Origin: Micromonospora sp. NBC_01740
GTDB lineage: Bacteria; Actinomycetota; Actinomycetes; Mycobacteriales; Micromonosporaceae
Assembly (NCBI RefSeq): GCF_035920365.1
Contig: NZ_CP109150.1
Location: 6,696,001-6,760,000 of the forward strand
Direction of reading: 5' to 3'
DNA: 64,000 bases
The number at the start of each line of letters is the position of its first letter. Position 1 is the first letter of the stretch. Shown here in pieces: positions 34,382 to 46,567 of the stretch. The position numbers and the translations under genes are program-made. The notes below the pieces were generated by a model that was not told where the DNA came from, made no database searches, and saw nothing but the letters and a program-made list of their open reading frames with translations.

Positions 34382-36979
34382 TCAGTCCTCCCCGTCCGGG
34401 CCGTGCCCCTCGCGGGCGAACGGCACGATGAGCCGGGTGCGCTGGTCGTGCCGGTCGACCAGGAGCGCCCGGTCGGGCCGGGGCGCGTACGCGAGGTCGT
34501 GCACGCCGAGGTGCAGGCCCAGCTCGGCGCCGGGCACGTTCAGCGCGACCAGGCAGGCGACGTCGTCGCGGTTGTGGGCGCCGCCAAGGTCGTCGGCGAG
34601 GCGGCGCAGCCCCCGCCACCAGCCGAGCAGGTGCGTCCCCTGCCCCGGCCCCTGACGCAGCACGGCCCGCAGGTCGTCGTGGCCGGAGCGGAACGTGTCC
34701 GGGTCGGTGGCGGCGAGCAGCCCGCTGGCGGCGTCGACGCCGAAGACGACGAGATAGGTGCGGCTCGCGCCCGGCCCGGCCTCCCCCACCCCTTGCGCCG
34801 TCGTGGCGGGGCCGGCCGTTGCGCCTGGCGTCGACAGCGCGGCGGCGAGGGTGCCGAGGTGGCGGCGCAGGTCGGTCGCGTCGAGGCGGTCGACCGGGTG
34901 GCCGGCGGCGGCCAGGGTCGCGGCGGTGTCGTCGGCGGCTGACTCGGCGGCGGTGACCAGCGAGGCGAGCAGGAACCGGGCGTCGCCCGGAGCGTGCTGC
35001 CGGGCGAGACTCAGGGTGGCCGCGCGCAGCACCTCCGCGCCGGTGGCCGAGGTGCCGACCACGGCCAGGTGCCGGCCCGGGGTCGCGTCCATCATGAACA
35101 GCGCGGAGGTGCCCTCCACGTCGACCGTACGCCCGACCAGGGCCAGCGGGCGGCGCCCGCCCGGACGCAGCCCGGCGAAGGTCGGGTCGTCCTCGACGTG
35201 GGCGGCCTCGTAGCCCTTGAAGACCGACGGGGCGCGCGCGCCTGCCGCTCGGGCCTGCCACAGCTCGTGGCGCAGCCCGGCCAACTCCCCGGCGGCGGCG
35301 TGCGCGTCCGGGAAGCGGACGATCGTGTCGGCACCGACCGCGCCGGCCGCGGTGTTGAGCACGGCCGAGCCGACCGGCAGGGTCAGGGCGGACTCGTTCA
35401 GCGGGTCGAGCACCCCGCCGCCACCGGGCAGCGCCACCCGGAGCGCGAACTGGCCGAAGATCGCCTCGGCCCGGCCGTAGAGCGCCTCGACGCCGGTCAT
35501 GCTCTGGCTGGCCAGCACCAGGTGCACGCCGTACGAGCGACCCTTGCGGGCCAGCTCCTCCAGCAGGTCGACCGACTCGCGGGCCAGCGCGTCGTTGCCG
35601 GTGAGAAGCACGTGGAACTCGTCGATCACCGCCACGATCCGGGGCACCGGGGTGTCGCGGGGCAGGTCGGCGAGCTTGGTGACGCCGTGCCGCTTGAGGA
35701 CGGTGGCCCGCCGGGACAGCTCGCGGCGCAGCTCGCGCAGCACGGCGACGCCGTACTCCCGGTCGGACTCGATGCCGACCGCACGGGCGTGCGGCAGCCA
35801 GGACGGGTCGCGGGGGGTGGGGACGAACTCGGTGAAGCTCACCCCCTCCTTGAAGTCGAGCAGGTAGAGCCGGAGCTCGGCCGGCGAGTAGCGGGCGGCC
35901 AGCCCATAGAGGACGTCGAGCAGGAAGACGGTCTTGCCGGCGCCGGTGCGCCCGCCCACGAGCCAGTGCGGGGTGGCGTCGTCGAAGGCGACGGTGACCG
36001 GGTCGCGGCCCGCGCGGCCGACCACGGTGCGCAGCCCGTTGCCCGCCGACTCGGCCCACCGCCGCTCGGGCAGCAGCTCGGCGAAATCCACAGTGTCGCT
36101 GCGTCGGGCGGCGGCGCCGAGGTGCGCGGCGAGGGCGGCCACCGACGCCGCCGGCGGGTCGCCGTCGAGCAGCACGGGGGCGGCCAGTCCACTGCCGTCG
36201 TGGCTGAACGGGGCCCCCGGCGGGTCGCCGACGTGGGCGTACCGCTCGGTCAGCCGGATCGTGGTGGTGGCGCCGAGCTGCGGTGCCGGCTCCGCCGACG
36301 CGGCGGTGGGCCGGCCGGCGACCAGCACGCAGACCGCGGCGGCCGGGCCGGCGTGGGTGAGCGCGGCGAGCCGGGCCGCCTCGCGCGGCGGCGGCGCCGA
36401 CGCGGCGACGACCAGCAGCAGCTCCTGGTCGGGGCGGTCGGCGTGCCGGGCGGCGCGGGCGTGCCGCTCGGCGGCGTCGAGCAGGGCGGCCACCTCGGCC
36501 TCGCCGGTGGCCGGCGGATCGAGCACGCCGGCGTCGATGAGCGGGCGCAGCGGCCCGAAGGTGGCGCCGAGCGCGGCGGTGTCGATGCCGGCGACCCGCA
36601 CGCCGCCGGTCGGCGCGGTGGCGAGCAGCCGCAGCACGAGCGCCCGCAGCAGGCCGGCCACCCGGGGGTCGCGGGCGTCCGCGTCGACGGCGAGGTGGTG
36701 GCCGCCACCCAGCGGTACGAGGACGGGGAAGGCACCGTCCGGGGTGGACGCCTCGCCGACGCGGACGGGTACGGGGACCGCGGTCACGGGGGTGGCCCCG
36801 GGGGTCGGGGTGGCGAGCGCGCCGCCGAGTGCCGCGAGCCGGGTGACCAGTTCGGGTGCGCCGGCCGGGGCGGCCTGGGGCGCCTGCCCGGCGAGCGCCC
36901 GGCGGGCGGTGTCGAGGTGCGCCCGGGCCGCCCGGTGCGCCGCAACCGCCTGCCCGTACGCCGACGCGAGCCTGCCCAC
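34382..36979 (-). CDS. FtsK/SpoIIIE-type multi-domain ATPase (EccC-like)
   Basis: An 865-residue soluble ATPase. The active FtsK domain has Walker A GGRTGAGKT (about 342-350), LYLLDFKEGVSFTEFVP, Walker B RIVAVIDEFHVLL (about 447-459) and SYGVHLVLASQSM. A second RecA-like fold follows with a degenerate loop VVGTSATGAEV (about 640-650; no Lys). The N-terminal 300 residues look like a third, inactive fold (HHLAVDADARDPRVAGLLRA; VRVAGIDTAALG). Tandem FtsK domains with only one intact site recall EccC of type VII secretion. It has no membrane helix of its own. GTG at 36979 with GGGAG upstream. Confidence 0.87.
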   Translation of the reverse strand: MGRLASAYGQAVAAHRAARAHLDTARRALAGQAPQAAPAGAPELVTRLAALGGALATPTPGATPVTAVPVPVRVGEASTPDGAFPVLVPLGGGHHLAVDADARDPRVAGLLRALVLRLLATAPTGGVRVAGIDTAALGATFGPLRPLIDAGVLDPPATGEAEVAALLDAAERHARAARHADRPDQELLLVVAASAPPPREAARLAALTHAGPAAAVCVLVAGRPTAASAEPAPQLGATTTIRLTERYAHVGDPPGAPFSHDGSGLAAPVLLDGDPPAASVAALAAHLGAAARRSDTVDFAELLPERRWAESAGNGLRTVVGRAGRDPVTVAFDDATPHWLVGGRTGAGKTVFLLDVLYGLAARYSPAELRLYLLDFKEGVSFTEFVPTPRDPSWLPHARAVGIESDREYGVAVLRELRRELSRRATVLKRHGVTKLADLPRDTPVPRIVAVIDEFHVLLTGNDALARESVDLLEELARKGRSYGVHLVLASQSMTGVEALYGRAEAIFGQFALRVALPGGGGVLDPLNESALTLPVGSAVLNTAAGAVGADTIVRFPDAHAAAGELAGLRHELWQARAAGARAPSVFKGYEAAHVEDDPTFAGLRPGGRRPLALVGRTVDVEGTSALFMMDATPGRHLAVVGTSATGAEVLRAATLSLARQHAPGDARFLLASLVTAAESAADDTAATLAAAGHPVDRLDATDLRRHLGTLAAALSTPGATAGPATTAQGVGEAGPGASRTYLVVFGVDAASGLLAATDPDTFRSGHDDLRAVLRQGPGQGTHLLGWWRGLRRLADDLGGAHNRDDVACLVALNVPGAELGLHLGVHDLAYAPRPDRALLVDRHDQRTRLIVPFAREGHGPDGED

Positions 36980-37106
36980 TTCCCGCTCCCGTCGCCGTCG
37001 CCCGCCTGGTCCCCAAGGACCCTAACGGACACCGGCGACACCCGGACAGTGGCGAGGCGGGCGCGTCGGACGAACACGCCGCCGCCGGCACTCCCTCTGA
37101 CGCACG

Positions 37107-37162
37107 GGTAAGGAAGGGCACCTTCCGATACGAAAAACGACAGGAAGGTGCCCTTCCTTACC
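37107..37162. terminator. 20-bp perfect inverted repeat
   Basis: GGTAAGGAAGGGCACCTTCC (37107-37126) pairs perfectly with 37143-37162 around the AT-rich 16-nt loop GATACGAAAAACGACA. It lies 16 nt after the SGNH-hydrolase stop (minus strand) and about 130 nt before the ATPase gene start. Composition is unlike its surroundings. Probable terminator and possible dispersed genomic repeat. Confidence 0.7.
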
Positions 37163-37177
37163 ACGTGAACAGGGCGG

Positions 37178-37978
37178 TCAGCCGGTGACGGCGTTGAGGG
37201 CCGGCAGGTAGCCGTACCGGTAGCCGTCGGCGTCGGGGTGGTACGCCTCGATGACGCCGCTGACGTCGCGGATCCACGGGTCGGCCGCGCAGACCCCGTG
37301 CCCGGCGAAGTAGGGGCGGGTGTCGGCGAACGTGGCGCCGGCCGCGGCGGCCCGGCCGGAGATGACGGTGGCGAGCACGTCGGCGGCCTCGTTGAGGATG
37401 GTCCGCTTGTAGGTGCTCATCGCCAGCAGCCCGCAGGAGCCGGTCTCGAACAGCCGCGGGTAGCCGAGCACGATCAGCCGCGCGTTGGGCGCCCGGTTCC
37501 GGATGGCCGCGTAGGTGGCGTCCAGCCGGCCCGGCAGGGTGGTGGTGGCGAACGCCTTCGACTCGTTGACGGCGTTGGTGCAGCTCGACGTGCTGCCGAA
37601 GCGGCAGCTGGTGATCACGTCGGCGAAGCCGGCGTCGTTGCCGCCGATGGTGATGGTGACCAGGGTGGTGCTGGCGCTCAGGGAGCCGACCTGGTTGTTG
37701 ATGACGTCGGAGGTGACGGCGCCGCCGCAGGCGGGGAACGTGAAGCTGGTGACCGCGTTGGCGGCGGCCCACAGCGGGGCGTACGACTTCTGGCTGCGCA
37801 GGCAGGTGGACGGTTCGTACGGGCCGGCGCCGACGCCGGAGGAGTAGGAGTCGCCGAGGGCCACGTAGTTGACGGCTGCGGCGGCCTGGGCGGTGCCGGG
37901 GGCGAGCAGCGCGCCGAGGGCGGCGGTGGACAGGGCGACCAGCGCGGCGAGGGCACGGGCCAGCGGGCGGTGGGGCAT
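37178..37978 (-). CDS. Secreted SGNH/GDSL-type esterase or lipase
   Basis: A 266-residue exported hydrolase. Signal peptide to about residue 35 (ALGALLAPGTAQAAAA). Block I is VALGDSYSSGVGAG with Ser44; block II Gly is in FPACGGAVTSDV; block III TITIGGNDAGFADV carries Asn; block V has His in GVIEAYHPDADGY. Three Cys pairs fit disulfides, as in Streptomyces SGNH lipases and phospholipases. ATG at 37978 follows GGAGGT. It is divergent from the M1 peptidase, another secreted enzyme. Confidence 0.92.
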   Translation of the reverse strand: MPHRPLARALAALVALSTAALGALLAPGTAQAAAAVNYVALGDSYSSGVGAGPYEPSTCLRSQKSYAPLWAAANAVTSFTFPACGGAVTSDVINNQVGSLSASTTLVTITIGGNDAGFADVITSCRFGSTSSCTNAVNESKAFATTTLPGRLDATYAAIRNRAPNARLIVLGYPRLFETGSCGLLAMSTYKRTILNEAADVLATVISGRAAAAGATFADTRPYFAGHGVCAADPWIRDVSGVIEAYHPDADGYRYGYLPALNAVTG

Positions 37979-38177
37979 GAGGGGACCTCCACGGGACAGG
38001 GGGTGGTGGGCCCGGTGACCGCGCGCGTGGCCAGGGACGGGGGCTTGTTACCAGGCGGTAATGCTATCGAAACATTCAGATCAATGGAATGGGTCAGATC
38101 GGGCGACGGGACCGACATGTTCACGATCGTCGATTAGGTTGGCCGGTGCGTACACCCCGACGGAGGGAGTCCACCCC

Positions 38178-39710
38178 GTGCGACGCGCTCTCACGGCGGC
38201 CATCGCCGCCCTGACCGTCACCACCGCCGGCGGCCTGGTCGCCGGCACCCCCGGCCAGGCCGCCCCACCGGCCCTGGGCCGGCCCGTCCCCGCCGCCGCA
38301 CCGCAACCCGGCGGCCCGGGACTGGGCGACAGCTACTTCCCCGACTACGGAAACGGCGGCTACGACGTCCAGCACTACGACGTCCGGCTGCGCTACGACC
38401 CGGCGACCGACCTGCTCACCGGCACCACCACGATCCTGGCCCGGGCCACCGAGGACCTGTCCCGGTTCAACCTGGACTTCCTGCTCGACGTCGAGTCGGT
38501 ACGGGTCGACGGCTGGCAGGCCACGGCCACCCGCGAGGGCGTGCACGAGCTGGCGGTCACCCCGCGCCGCGCGATCACGGCCGGCAAGCAGCTCACCATC
38601 GTGGTGCGCTACTCGGGCGTGCCGTCGGAGACACTGGTCGGCGGCTACACCGGCTGGACCCGCACCGCCGACGGGGCGATGGTGGTCAACGAGCCGGAGT
38701 CGGCCTGGTGGTGGTTCCCCAGCAACGACCACCCGCAGGACAAGGCCACCTTCGACGTCTCCGTCTCGGTGCCGACCGGCGTCGAGGTGATCAGCAACGG
38801 CGTCCAGCCCCGCCCGCCGCTGGCCGAGGCGGGCAACCGCACCCGGTGGAGCTGGCGGACCACCTCACCCACCGCCACCTACCTGTCCTTCCTCGCCATC
38901 GGCCAGTACGACATCGTCACCGACACGGCGCCGAACGGGCAGCCGGTGGTCAACGCGTACAGCGCCGGCCTCGGCGAGCTGGGGCCGGCCGCGCGGGCCA
39001 GCATCGGGCGCACGGCCGAGGTCGTCGAGTGGTGCAGCGGGATCTTCGGGCCGTACCCCTTCGAGGCGCAGGGCGGCGTGGCCGGGCCCGTCGACGGCAT
39101 CGGCTTCGCCCTGGAGACGCAGACCCGCCCGGTGTACGGGCCGGGCTTCTGGCGCCGGGGCGCCAACACCTACGTAGTGGTGCACGAGCAGGCCCACCAG
39201 TGGTTCGGCAACTCGGTCTCGCTGGCCGACTGGAGCGACATCTGGCTGAACGAGGGCTTCGCCTCGTACGCGGAGTGGCTCTGGTCGGAGGAGCAGGGCG
39301 AGGGCACCGCCCAGGAGCTGTTCGACTTCACGTACGCCAGCTACCCGGCCGACGACGGGTTCTGGCAGGTGCCGCCGGGCGCACCCGGGCCGGGCAGGAT
39401 CTTCGACGCCGCCGTCTACGACCGGGGCGCGATGACGGTGCACCAGCTGCGGCTGGCCATCGGCGACGAGGCGTTCTTCGCACTCCTGCCGGCCTGGACG
39501 GCCGCGCACCGACACGGCAACGCCACCACCGCCCAGTTCCAGGCCCTGGCCGAACGGATCTCCGGTCTGGACCTGGACGACTTCTTCACCACCTGGCTAC
39601 TCACCCCCGGTCGGCCGGACGTGCCCGGCGCCGCCCGCAAGGCCGGCCCGCCGGCCGAACCGAAGTCCTGGACCAAGCTCCGCGAGTCGCACCAGCTCCT
39701 GACCCGCTGA
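38178..39710 (+). CDS. Secreted M1-family metallopeptidase
   Basis: A 510-residue exported zinc aminopeptidase-type enzyme. Signal peptide about residues 1-28 (AAIAALTVTTAGGLVAG). The N-terminal beta domain (YDVQHYDVRLRYDPATDLLT) leads to the catalytic domain with VVHEQAHQWFG (zinc ligands and Glu, about 335-345) and WLNEGFASYAEW (third ligand). The usual GAMEN exopeptidase motif reads GIGFALETQTR, as in related secreted actinobacterial members. It is shorter than PepN because the C-terminal helical domain is missing. GTG at 38178 with GGAGGGAG upstream. Confidence 0.92.
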   Translation: MRRALTAAIAALTVTTAGGLVAGTPGQAAPPALGRPVPAAAPQPGGPGLGDSYFPDYGNGGYDVQHYDVRLRYDPATDLLTGTTTILARATEDLSRFNLDFLLDVESVRVDGWQATATREGVHELAVTPRRAITAGKQLTIVVRYSGVPSETLVGGYTGWTRTADGAMVVNEPESAWWWFPSNDHPQDKATFDVSVSVPTGVEVISNGVQPRPPLAEAGNRTRWSWRTTSPTATYLSFLAIGQYDIVTDTAPNGQPVVNAYSAGLGELGPAARASIGRTAEVVEWCSGIFGPYPFEAQGGVAGPVDGIGFALETQTRPVYGPGFWRRGANTYVVVHEQAHQWFGNSVSLADWSDIWLNEGFASYAEWLWSEEQGEGTAQELFDFTYASYPADDGFWQVPPGAPGPGRIFDAAVYDRGAMTVHQLRLAIGDEAFFALLPAWTAAHRHGNATTAQFQALAERISGLDLDDFFTTWLLTPGRPDVPGAARKAGPPAEPKSWTKLRESHQLLTR

Positions 39711-39737
39711 GCGGGTGCGGGTGCCCGCTGACTCACG

Positions 39738-39890
39738 GGCGGGTACCCGCGCCCGGTGCGCCAGAGGCGGACCGTGCACGCGCCGGGCGGGATGCCTCCG
39801 TCGGCCACGTCGATGGCGGCGCGCACGATGCGGTCCACGGACAGGTCGGTCGACGCTGTCGAGGTGATGTCGTAGACGATTCACCCGCCG
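39738..39890 (-). pseudogene. Possible remnant of a TetR-type regulator N-terminus
   Basis: The minus strand reads TDLSVDRIVRAAIDVADGG, which resembles the first HTH helix of TetR regulators (LSxxRIVxAAxxLADxxG), but the HTH then breaks off into unrelated sequence. It is too short to be a gene. Chance resemblance is possible. Confidence 0.3.
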
Positions 39891-39931
39891 TCCACGGGAC
39901 GGACGCCACCCGCCGTCCACGCGACGGACGC
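39882..39931. repeat. 25-bp tandem duplication
   Basis: CACCCGCCGTCCACGGGACG and the five following bases (39882-39906) are repeated with one change at 39907-39931. Each copy contains the small palindrome CGTCCACG(G/C)GACG. Confidence 0.8.
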
Positions 39932-40066
39932 CGACCAACCCCGAGCGGCGCCCACCCAGGGTGTGCACGGCGTTGCCGAAGCCCTGATCCGTCTACGAAC
40001 ATCAGCTCGACAGCGCGGACACCGGACAACCGGCAGGGCGCCGAGCGCCGGCAAGGCCGGCGACAA

Positions 40067-40141
40067 GCCCGTCCGAGACGGGCCCGTCCGAGACGGGCCC
40101 GCCCAAGACAGGCCCGCCCAAGACAGGCCCGCCCGAGACAG
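40067..40141. repeat. 15-bp tandem repeat, five units, downstream of gltD
   Basis: Five units of the type GCCC(G)YCCRAGACRG run without spacers from 40067 to 40141, with degenerate copies up to about 40195, right against the gltD stop at 40199. The period is a multiple of three but no gene is supported. Confidence 0.85.
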
Positions 40142-40198
40142 GCCGCTGGAACAGGTCTCTTCGGGACAGGCCCGCCCGGGACAAGCCGGGATCACCGG

Positions 40199-41699
<1,501 letters not shown>

Positions 41700-41707
<8 letters not shown>

Positions 41708-44700
41708 GAGCCACCTCCTGGACCGTCACCCGCGGGGCGGGCAGGGTCGGAACAGACGAAGCGGAGGGCGCCGACTGCGCAGCTGGGGCGGCATTCACCG
41801 CGAGTGCGCTCATCACCGCGTCGTCGACGTCGCGGCCGGCGGCTTCGGCGGCCCGCATGATCTCCAGCACCCGGCGGTAGTCCCGGGGCACCACGGCGGT
41901 GAACTCCGCCACCGCTTCCGGCCAGCGCTTGAGCAGCCCCTCGGCGACCGCCGAGTCGGTCTCGGCGAAGTGCCGCTGCACCAGCTCGTGCAGCACCGCC
42001 TGCTCCTCCCCGGACAGCGGCGCCAGGTCGACCAGCTCCGCGTTGACCCGGCGGCGGTCCAGCCGGTGCACGAAGGCCATGCCGCCGGACATGCCGGCGG
42101 CGAAGTTGCGGCCGGTCGGGCCCAGCACCACCACGGTCCCACCGGTCATGTACTCGCAACCGTGGTCACCGACGCCCTCGACGACGGTCACCGCGCCCGA
42201 GTTGCGTACGGCGAACCGCTCCCCCACCCGTCCGCGCAGGAACAGCTCGCCCGCGGTGGCCCCGTAGAGGATGGTGTTGCCGGCGATGGTCTGGTCCTCG
42301 GCCCGCTGCCCCGGCTCGGCCTCGCCGTCGAGGAAGGGGGCGGCGGCGTCCGGCCGCACGACGAGCCGACCGCCGGAGAGGCCCTTGCCCACGTAGTCGT
42401 TGGCGTCGCCGTGCAGCCGGAGGGTCACCCCGCCCGGCAGGAACGCGCCGAACGACTGGCCGGCGGTGCCGCGCAGCGTGAACTCGATCGTGTCGGCGGG
42501 CAGGCCGGCCCCGCCGAAGCGGCGGGTCACCTCGCCGCCGAGCATCGCGCCGACGCTGCGGTGCTCGTTGCGCACCGCCACCTCCACCCGCACCGGCGTA
42601 CCGTCGGCCAGCGCCGGCCCGGCCAGGGCGATCAGCTCGTTGTCCAGCGCCAGCTCCAGCCCGTGGTCCTGGGCCCGTACGCCCCGGCGCGCGGCCCCGG
42701 CCGGCAGCTCCGGCAGGTGCAGCACGGGGGCCAGGTCCAGCCCGCCGGCCTTCCAGTGCGCGATCGCCGGGGCGACGTCGAGCAGCTCGGCCTGCCCGAT
42801 GGCCTCCTCGATCGACCGCAGGCCCAGCTCGGCCAGGTAGCCGCGGACCTCCTCGGCGAGGAACAGGAAGAAGTTCTCCACGAACTCCGGCCGGCCGGTG
42901 AAGCGTTCCCGCAGCACCGGGTTCTGGGTGGCGATGCCGACCGGGCAGGTGTCGAGGTGGCAGACGCGCATCATGACGCAGCCCTCGACGATCAGCGGCG
43001 CGGTGGCGAAGCCGAACTCCTCGGCGCCGAGCAGCGCCGCCACCAGCACGTCGCGGCCGGTCTTGAGCTGCCCGTCGACCTGCACGGTGACCCGGTCGCG
43101 CAGCTTGTTGAGCAGCAGCGTCTGCTGCGCCTCGGCCAGCCCCAGCTCCCACGGGGTGCCGGCGTGCTTGAGCGAGTTCAGCGGGGACGCGCCGGTGCCG
43201 CCGTCGTGGCCGGAGATCAGGATGACGTCGGCCTTGAGCTTGGCCACGCCCGCCGCGACGGTGCCGACGCCGACCTCGCTGACGAGCTTGACGTGCACCC
43301 GGGCGGACGGGTTGACGCACTTCAGGTCGTGGACGAGCTGCGCGAGGTCCTCGATGGAGTAGATGTCGTGGTGCGGGGGCGGGGAGATCAGGCCGACGCC
43401 CGGCGTGGCGTGCCGGGTACGGGCGATCCACGGCCAGACCTTGTTGCCGGGCAGCTGCCCGCCCTCGCCGGGCTTGGCGCCCTGCGCCATCTTGATCTGG
43501 AGATCGTCGGCGTTGACCAGGTATTCGCTGGTCACCCCGAACCGGCCGCTGGCGATCTGCTTCACGGCGGAGCGGCGGGCCGGGTCGTGCAGCCGCTCGA
43601 CGTCCTCGCCGCCCTCGCCGGTGTTGGACTTGCCGCCGAGGCGGTTCATCGCGATCGCGAGGGTCTCGTGCGCCTCCGCCGAGATCGACCCGTACGACAT
43701 GGCGCCGGTGGCGAACCGCTTGACGATCTCGGTGGCCGGTTCGACCTCGTCGAGCGGCACCGGGGGCCGCACGCCCGTACGCAGGGTGAACAGCCCGCGC
43801 AGCGAGCCGGCCGCCGCGGCCAGCTCGTCGACCTTGGCCGTGTACTGGCGGAAGACGTCGTACTGGCGGCTGCGGGTGGCGTGCTGGAGCAGGAAGACCG
43901 TCTCCGGGTTGAACAGGTGCAGCTCGCCCTCGCGGCGCCACTGGTACTCGCCGCCGACCTCCAGCCGGTCCGACGCCACGGCGCCCGGCGGCGGCCAGGC
44001 CACGGCGTGCCGGGCGGCGACCTCGGCGTGGATGCCGTCGAGCCCGATCCCGCCGATCTTGCTCGGGGTGCCCCGGAAGTAGCGCTGGACCAGCTTGGCG
44101 TCCAGCCCGACGGCCTCGAAGACCTGCGCCCCGCAGTACGACGACACCGTCGAGATGCCCATCTTGGACATGATCTTCAGGACGCCCTTGCCGAGGCCCT
44201 TGACGTAGTTGCGGACCGCCTTGGCCGGATCCGTGCCGACCAGCACCCCGGTGGAGATCATGTCCTCCACCGACTCGAACGCCAGGTACGGGTTCACCGC
44301 CGCCGCGCCGTAGCCGATCAGCACCGCCGCGTGGTGCACCTCGCGGCAGTCGCCGGACTCGACGATCAACGCCACCTGGGTGCGGGTCTGCTCGCGCACG
44401 AGGTGCTGGTGCACGGCGGCGGTGAGCAGCAGCGACGGGATGGGGGCGAGGTCGGCGTTGGAGTCCCGGTCCGACAGCACCAGGATGCGTACGCCGTCCT
44501 CGATGGCCTCGGAGACGTGCCGGCAGATCTCCGTCAGCCGGGCCTTGATCCCGGCGCCGCCCTCCCGGACCCGGTAGAGCCCGGAGACCCGCACCGCCTT
44601 GAAGCCGGGCAGGTCGCCGTCCTCGTCGATGGAGAGGATCTTCGCCAGCTCGTCGTTGTCGATCACCGGGTACGGCAGCACGATCTGCCGGCAGCTCGCC

Positions 44701-46421
44701 GGGCCCGGGTCGAGCAGGTTGCCCTCCGGCCCGATGGTGGACGCCAGGCTTGTCACCAACTCCTCGCGGATGGCGTCCAGCGGCGGGTTGGTGACCTGCG
44801 CGAAGAGCTGGTGGAAGTAGTCGTAGAGCAGCCGCGGCCGGGTGGAGAGCGGGGCGATCGGGGTGTCGGTGCCCATCGAGCCGAGCGGCTCGGCGCCCGT
44901 ACGCGCCATCGGCGCGAGCAGGATCTTCAGCTCCTCCTCGCTGTAGCCGAAGGTCTGCTGGCGGCGGCGTACCGAGTCGTGGGTGTAGACGGTGTGCCGG
45001 CGCGGGGGCAGGTCGGTCAGCTCGATCAGGCCGGCGTGCAGCCAGTCGGCGTACGGCTGCTCGGCCGCCAGCTCCGCCTTGATCTCCTCGTCGTGCACGA
45101 TGCGGCCGGCGACGGTGTCGACCAGGAACATCTTGCCCGGCTGGAGGCGGCCCTTGGCGACCACCCGGGCCGGGTCGAGGTCGAGCACGCCCGCCTCGCT
45201 GCCGAGCACCACGAGCCCGTCGTCCGTACGCCACCAGCGCCCCGGGCGCAGCCCGTTGCGGTCCAGCACGGCGCCGACGACCTCGCCGTCGGTGAAGGCG
45301 ACCGAGGCCGGCCCGTCCCACGGCTCCATCAGGCTCGCGTGGAAGCGGTAGAAGGCGCGCTTGTCGGCGGCCATGTCGGGGTCGTTCTCCCACGCCTCCG
45401 GGATCATCATCAGCACGGCGTGCGGCAGGCTCCGCCCGGCCAGGTGCAGCAGCTCGAGGACCTCGTCGAAGTTCGCCGAGTCGGAGGCGGCGGGGGTGCA
45501 GACCGGAAAGACCCGGCGGATGTTGCCGGGAAAGTTCGGGGTGCGCAGCAGTGCCTCGCGGGCCTGCATCCAGTTGCGGTTGCCCCGGATCGTGTTGATC
45601 TCGCCGTTGTGCGCGATGAGCCGGTACGGGTGCGCCAGCGGCCAGGACGGGAACGTGTTCGTGGAGAACCGGGAGTGCACCAGCGCGATCGCGCTCTCCA
45701 CCCGCGCGTCGGACAGCTCCGGATAGAACGCCGGGAGCTGGTCGGGAGTGAGCATGCCCTTGAACACCATGGTCCGCCCGGACAGCGACGGGAAATAGGC
45801 CGGCACGCCCCGCTCGGCGCTCTCCCGCTCGGCCTGCTTGCGCACGCAGAACGCGACCCGCTCCAGCTCGACGCCGACCAGCGGCGACCCGGCCGGCCCG
45901 GCCGCCGAGCCCGTGAGCCGGCGCGCGGCGAGGAAGAGCTGCCGCACCCGGGGCATCGCCGCGAGGGCGGTCTCGCCGAGGCCGCTCGGGTCGACCGGCA
46001 CGTCCCGCCAGCCGAGCACGTCGGCCCCCTCGACCAGCGCGTACTTCTCCACCACGCGGCGCGCGCGGGCCTCGGCGGCGTCGTCGTCGGGAAGGAAGAC
46101 CAGGCCGGTGGCGTACTCGCCGGCGGGCGGCAGCGGGAAGTCCACCACCGCGCGCAGGAACGCGTCCGGAATCTGGATCATGATGCCCGCGCCGTCGCCG
46201 GTGTTGGGTTCCGCGCCTCGGGCTCCCCGGTGGTCCAGCCGGCAGAGCGCGTCGAGGCCGTTGACCACGACCGCGTGCGAGCGCCGCCCGTGCAGGTCCG
46301 CCACGAAGGCCACACCGCAGGCGTCGTGCTCCTGCGCGGGGTCGTAGAGCCCGGCCGCAGGCGCTCCCGGGCCGAGGTGCGGGGCCTGCTTCGGGCTGCT
46401 GTGAGGGTACGGAAAGGCCAC
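41700..46421 (-). CDS. gltB: Glutamate synthase (NADPH) large subunit
   Basis: A 1573-residue enzyme: glutamine + 2-oxoglutarate + NADPH to 2 glutamate. A prodomain of about 34 residues precedes the amidotransferase Cys in [12 protein letters not shown]. The glutaminase domain (to about 440), central domain, FMN-binding synthase domain ([20 protein letters not shown]; 3Fe-4S cysteines in [20 protein letters not shown], about 1145-1165) and C-terminal beta-helix (GMSGGMAFV) are all present. Coupled to gltD. The 146-bp gap upstream must hold its promoter. Confidence 0.98.
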
Positions 46422-46567
46422 CGGGCCTCCTGTCGTCGCTCAGGGTGGATCTCGATCGGGACGACGTCGGCCCTCAAGGGTCTATTGAGTCTACGTTAGG
46501 GTCCGGAGCGCAAGGCCAGTGCAGATTGATCACACCTTCCAGACTCTGGGACGTGTAGTCTCGCGCG

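Larger units (their letters stand above)
39711..40198. other. 488-bp gap with duplications and tandem repeats, no intact gene
   Basis: It lies between the convergent M1 peptidase and gltD. It holds a 25-bp duplication (39882-39931), a 15-bp tandem repeat (40067-40141) and, on the minus strand, a short TetR-like protein remnant (39738-39890). No frame has a credible start with homology along its length. Confidence 0.7.

Noticed and set aside
41970..46499. Open frame of over 1500 codons opposite gltB
   Set aside because: Antisense to gltB, low-complexity residues, no start context; a shadow frame.
46422..46567. Precise promoter for gltB
   Set aside because: Several weak -35/-10 combinations exist but none has good hexamers at 17-bp spacing.
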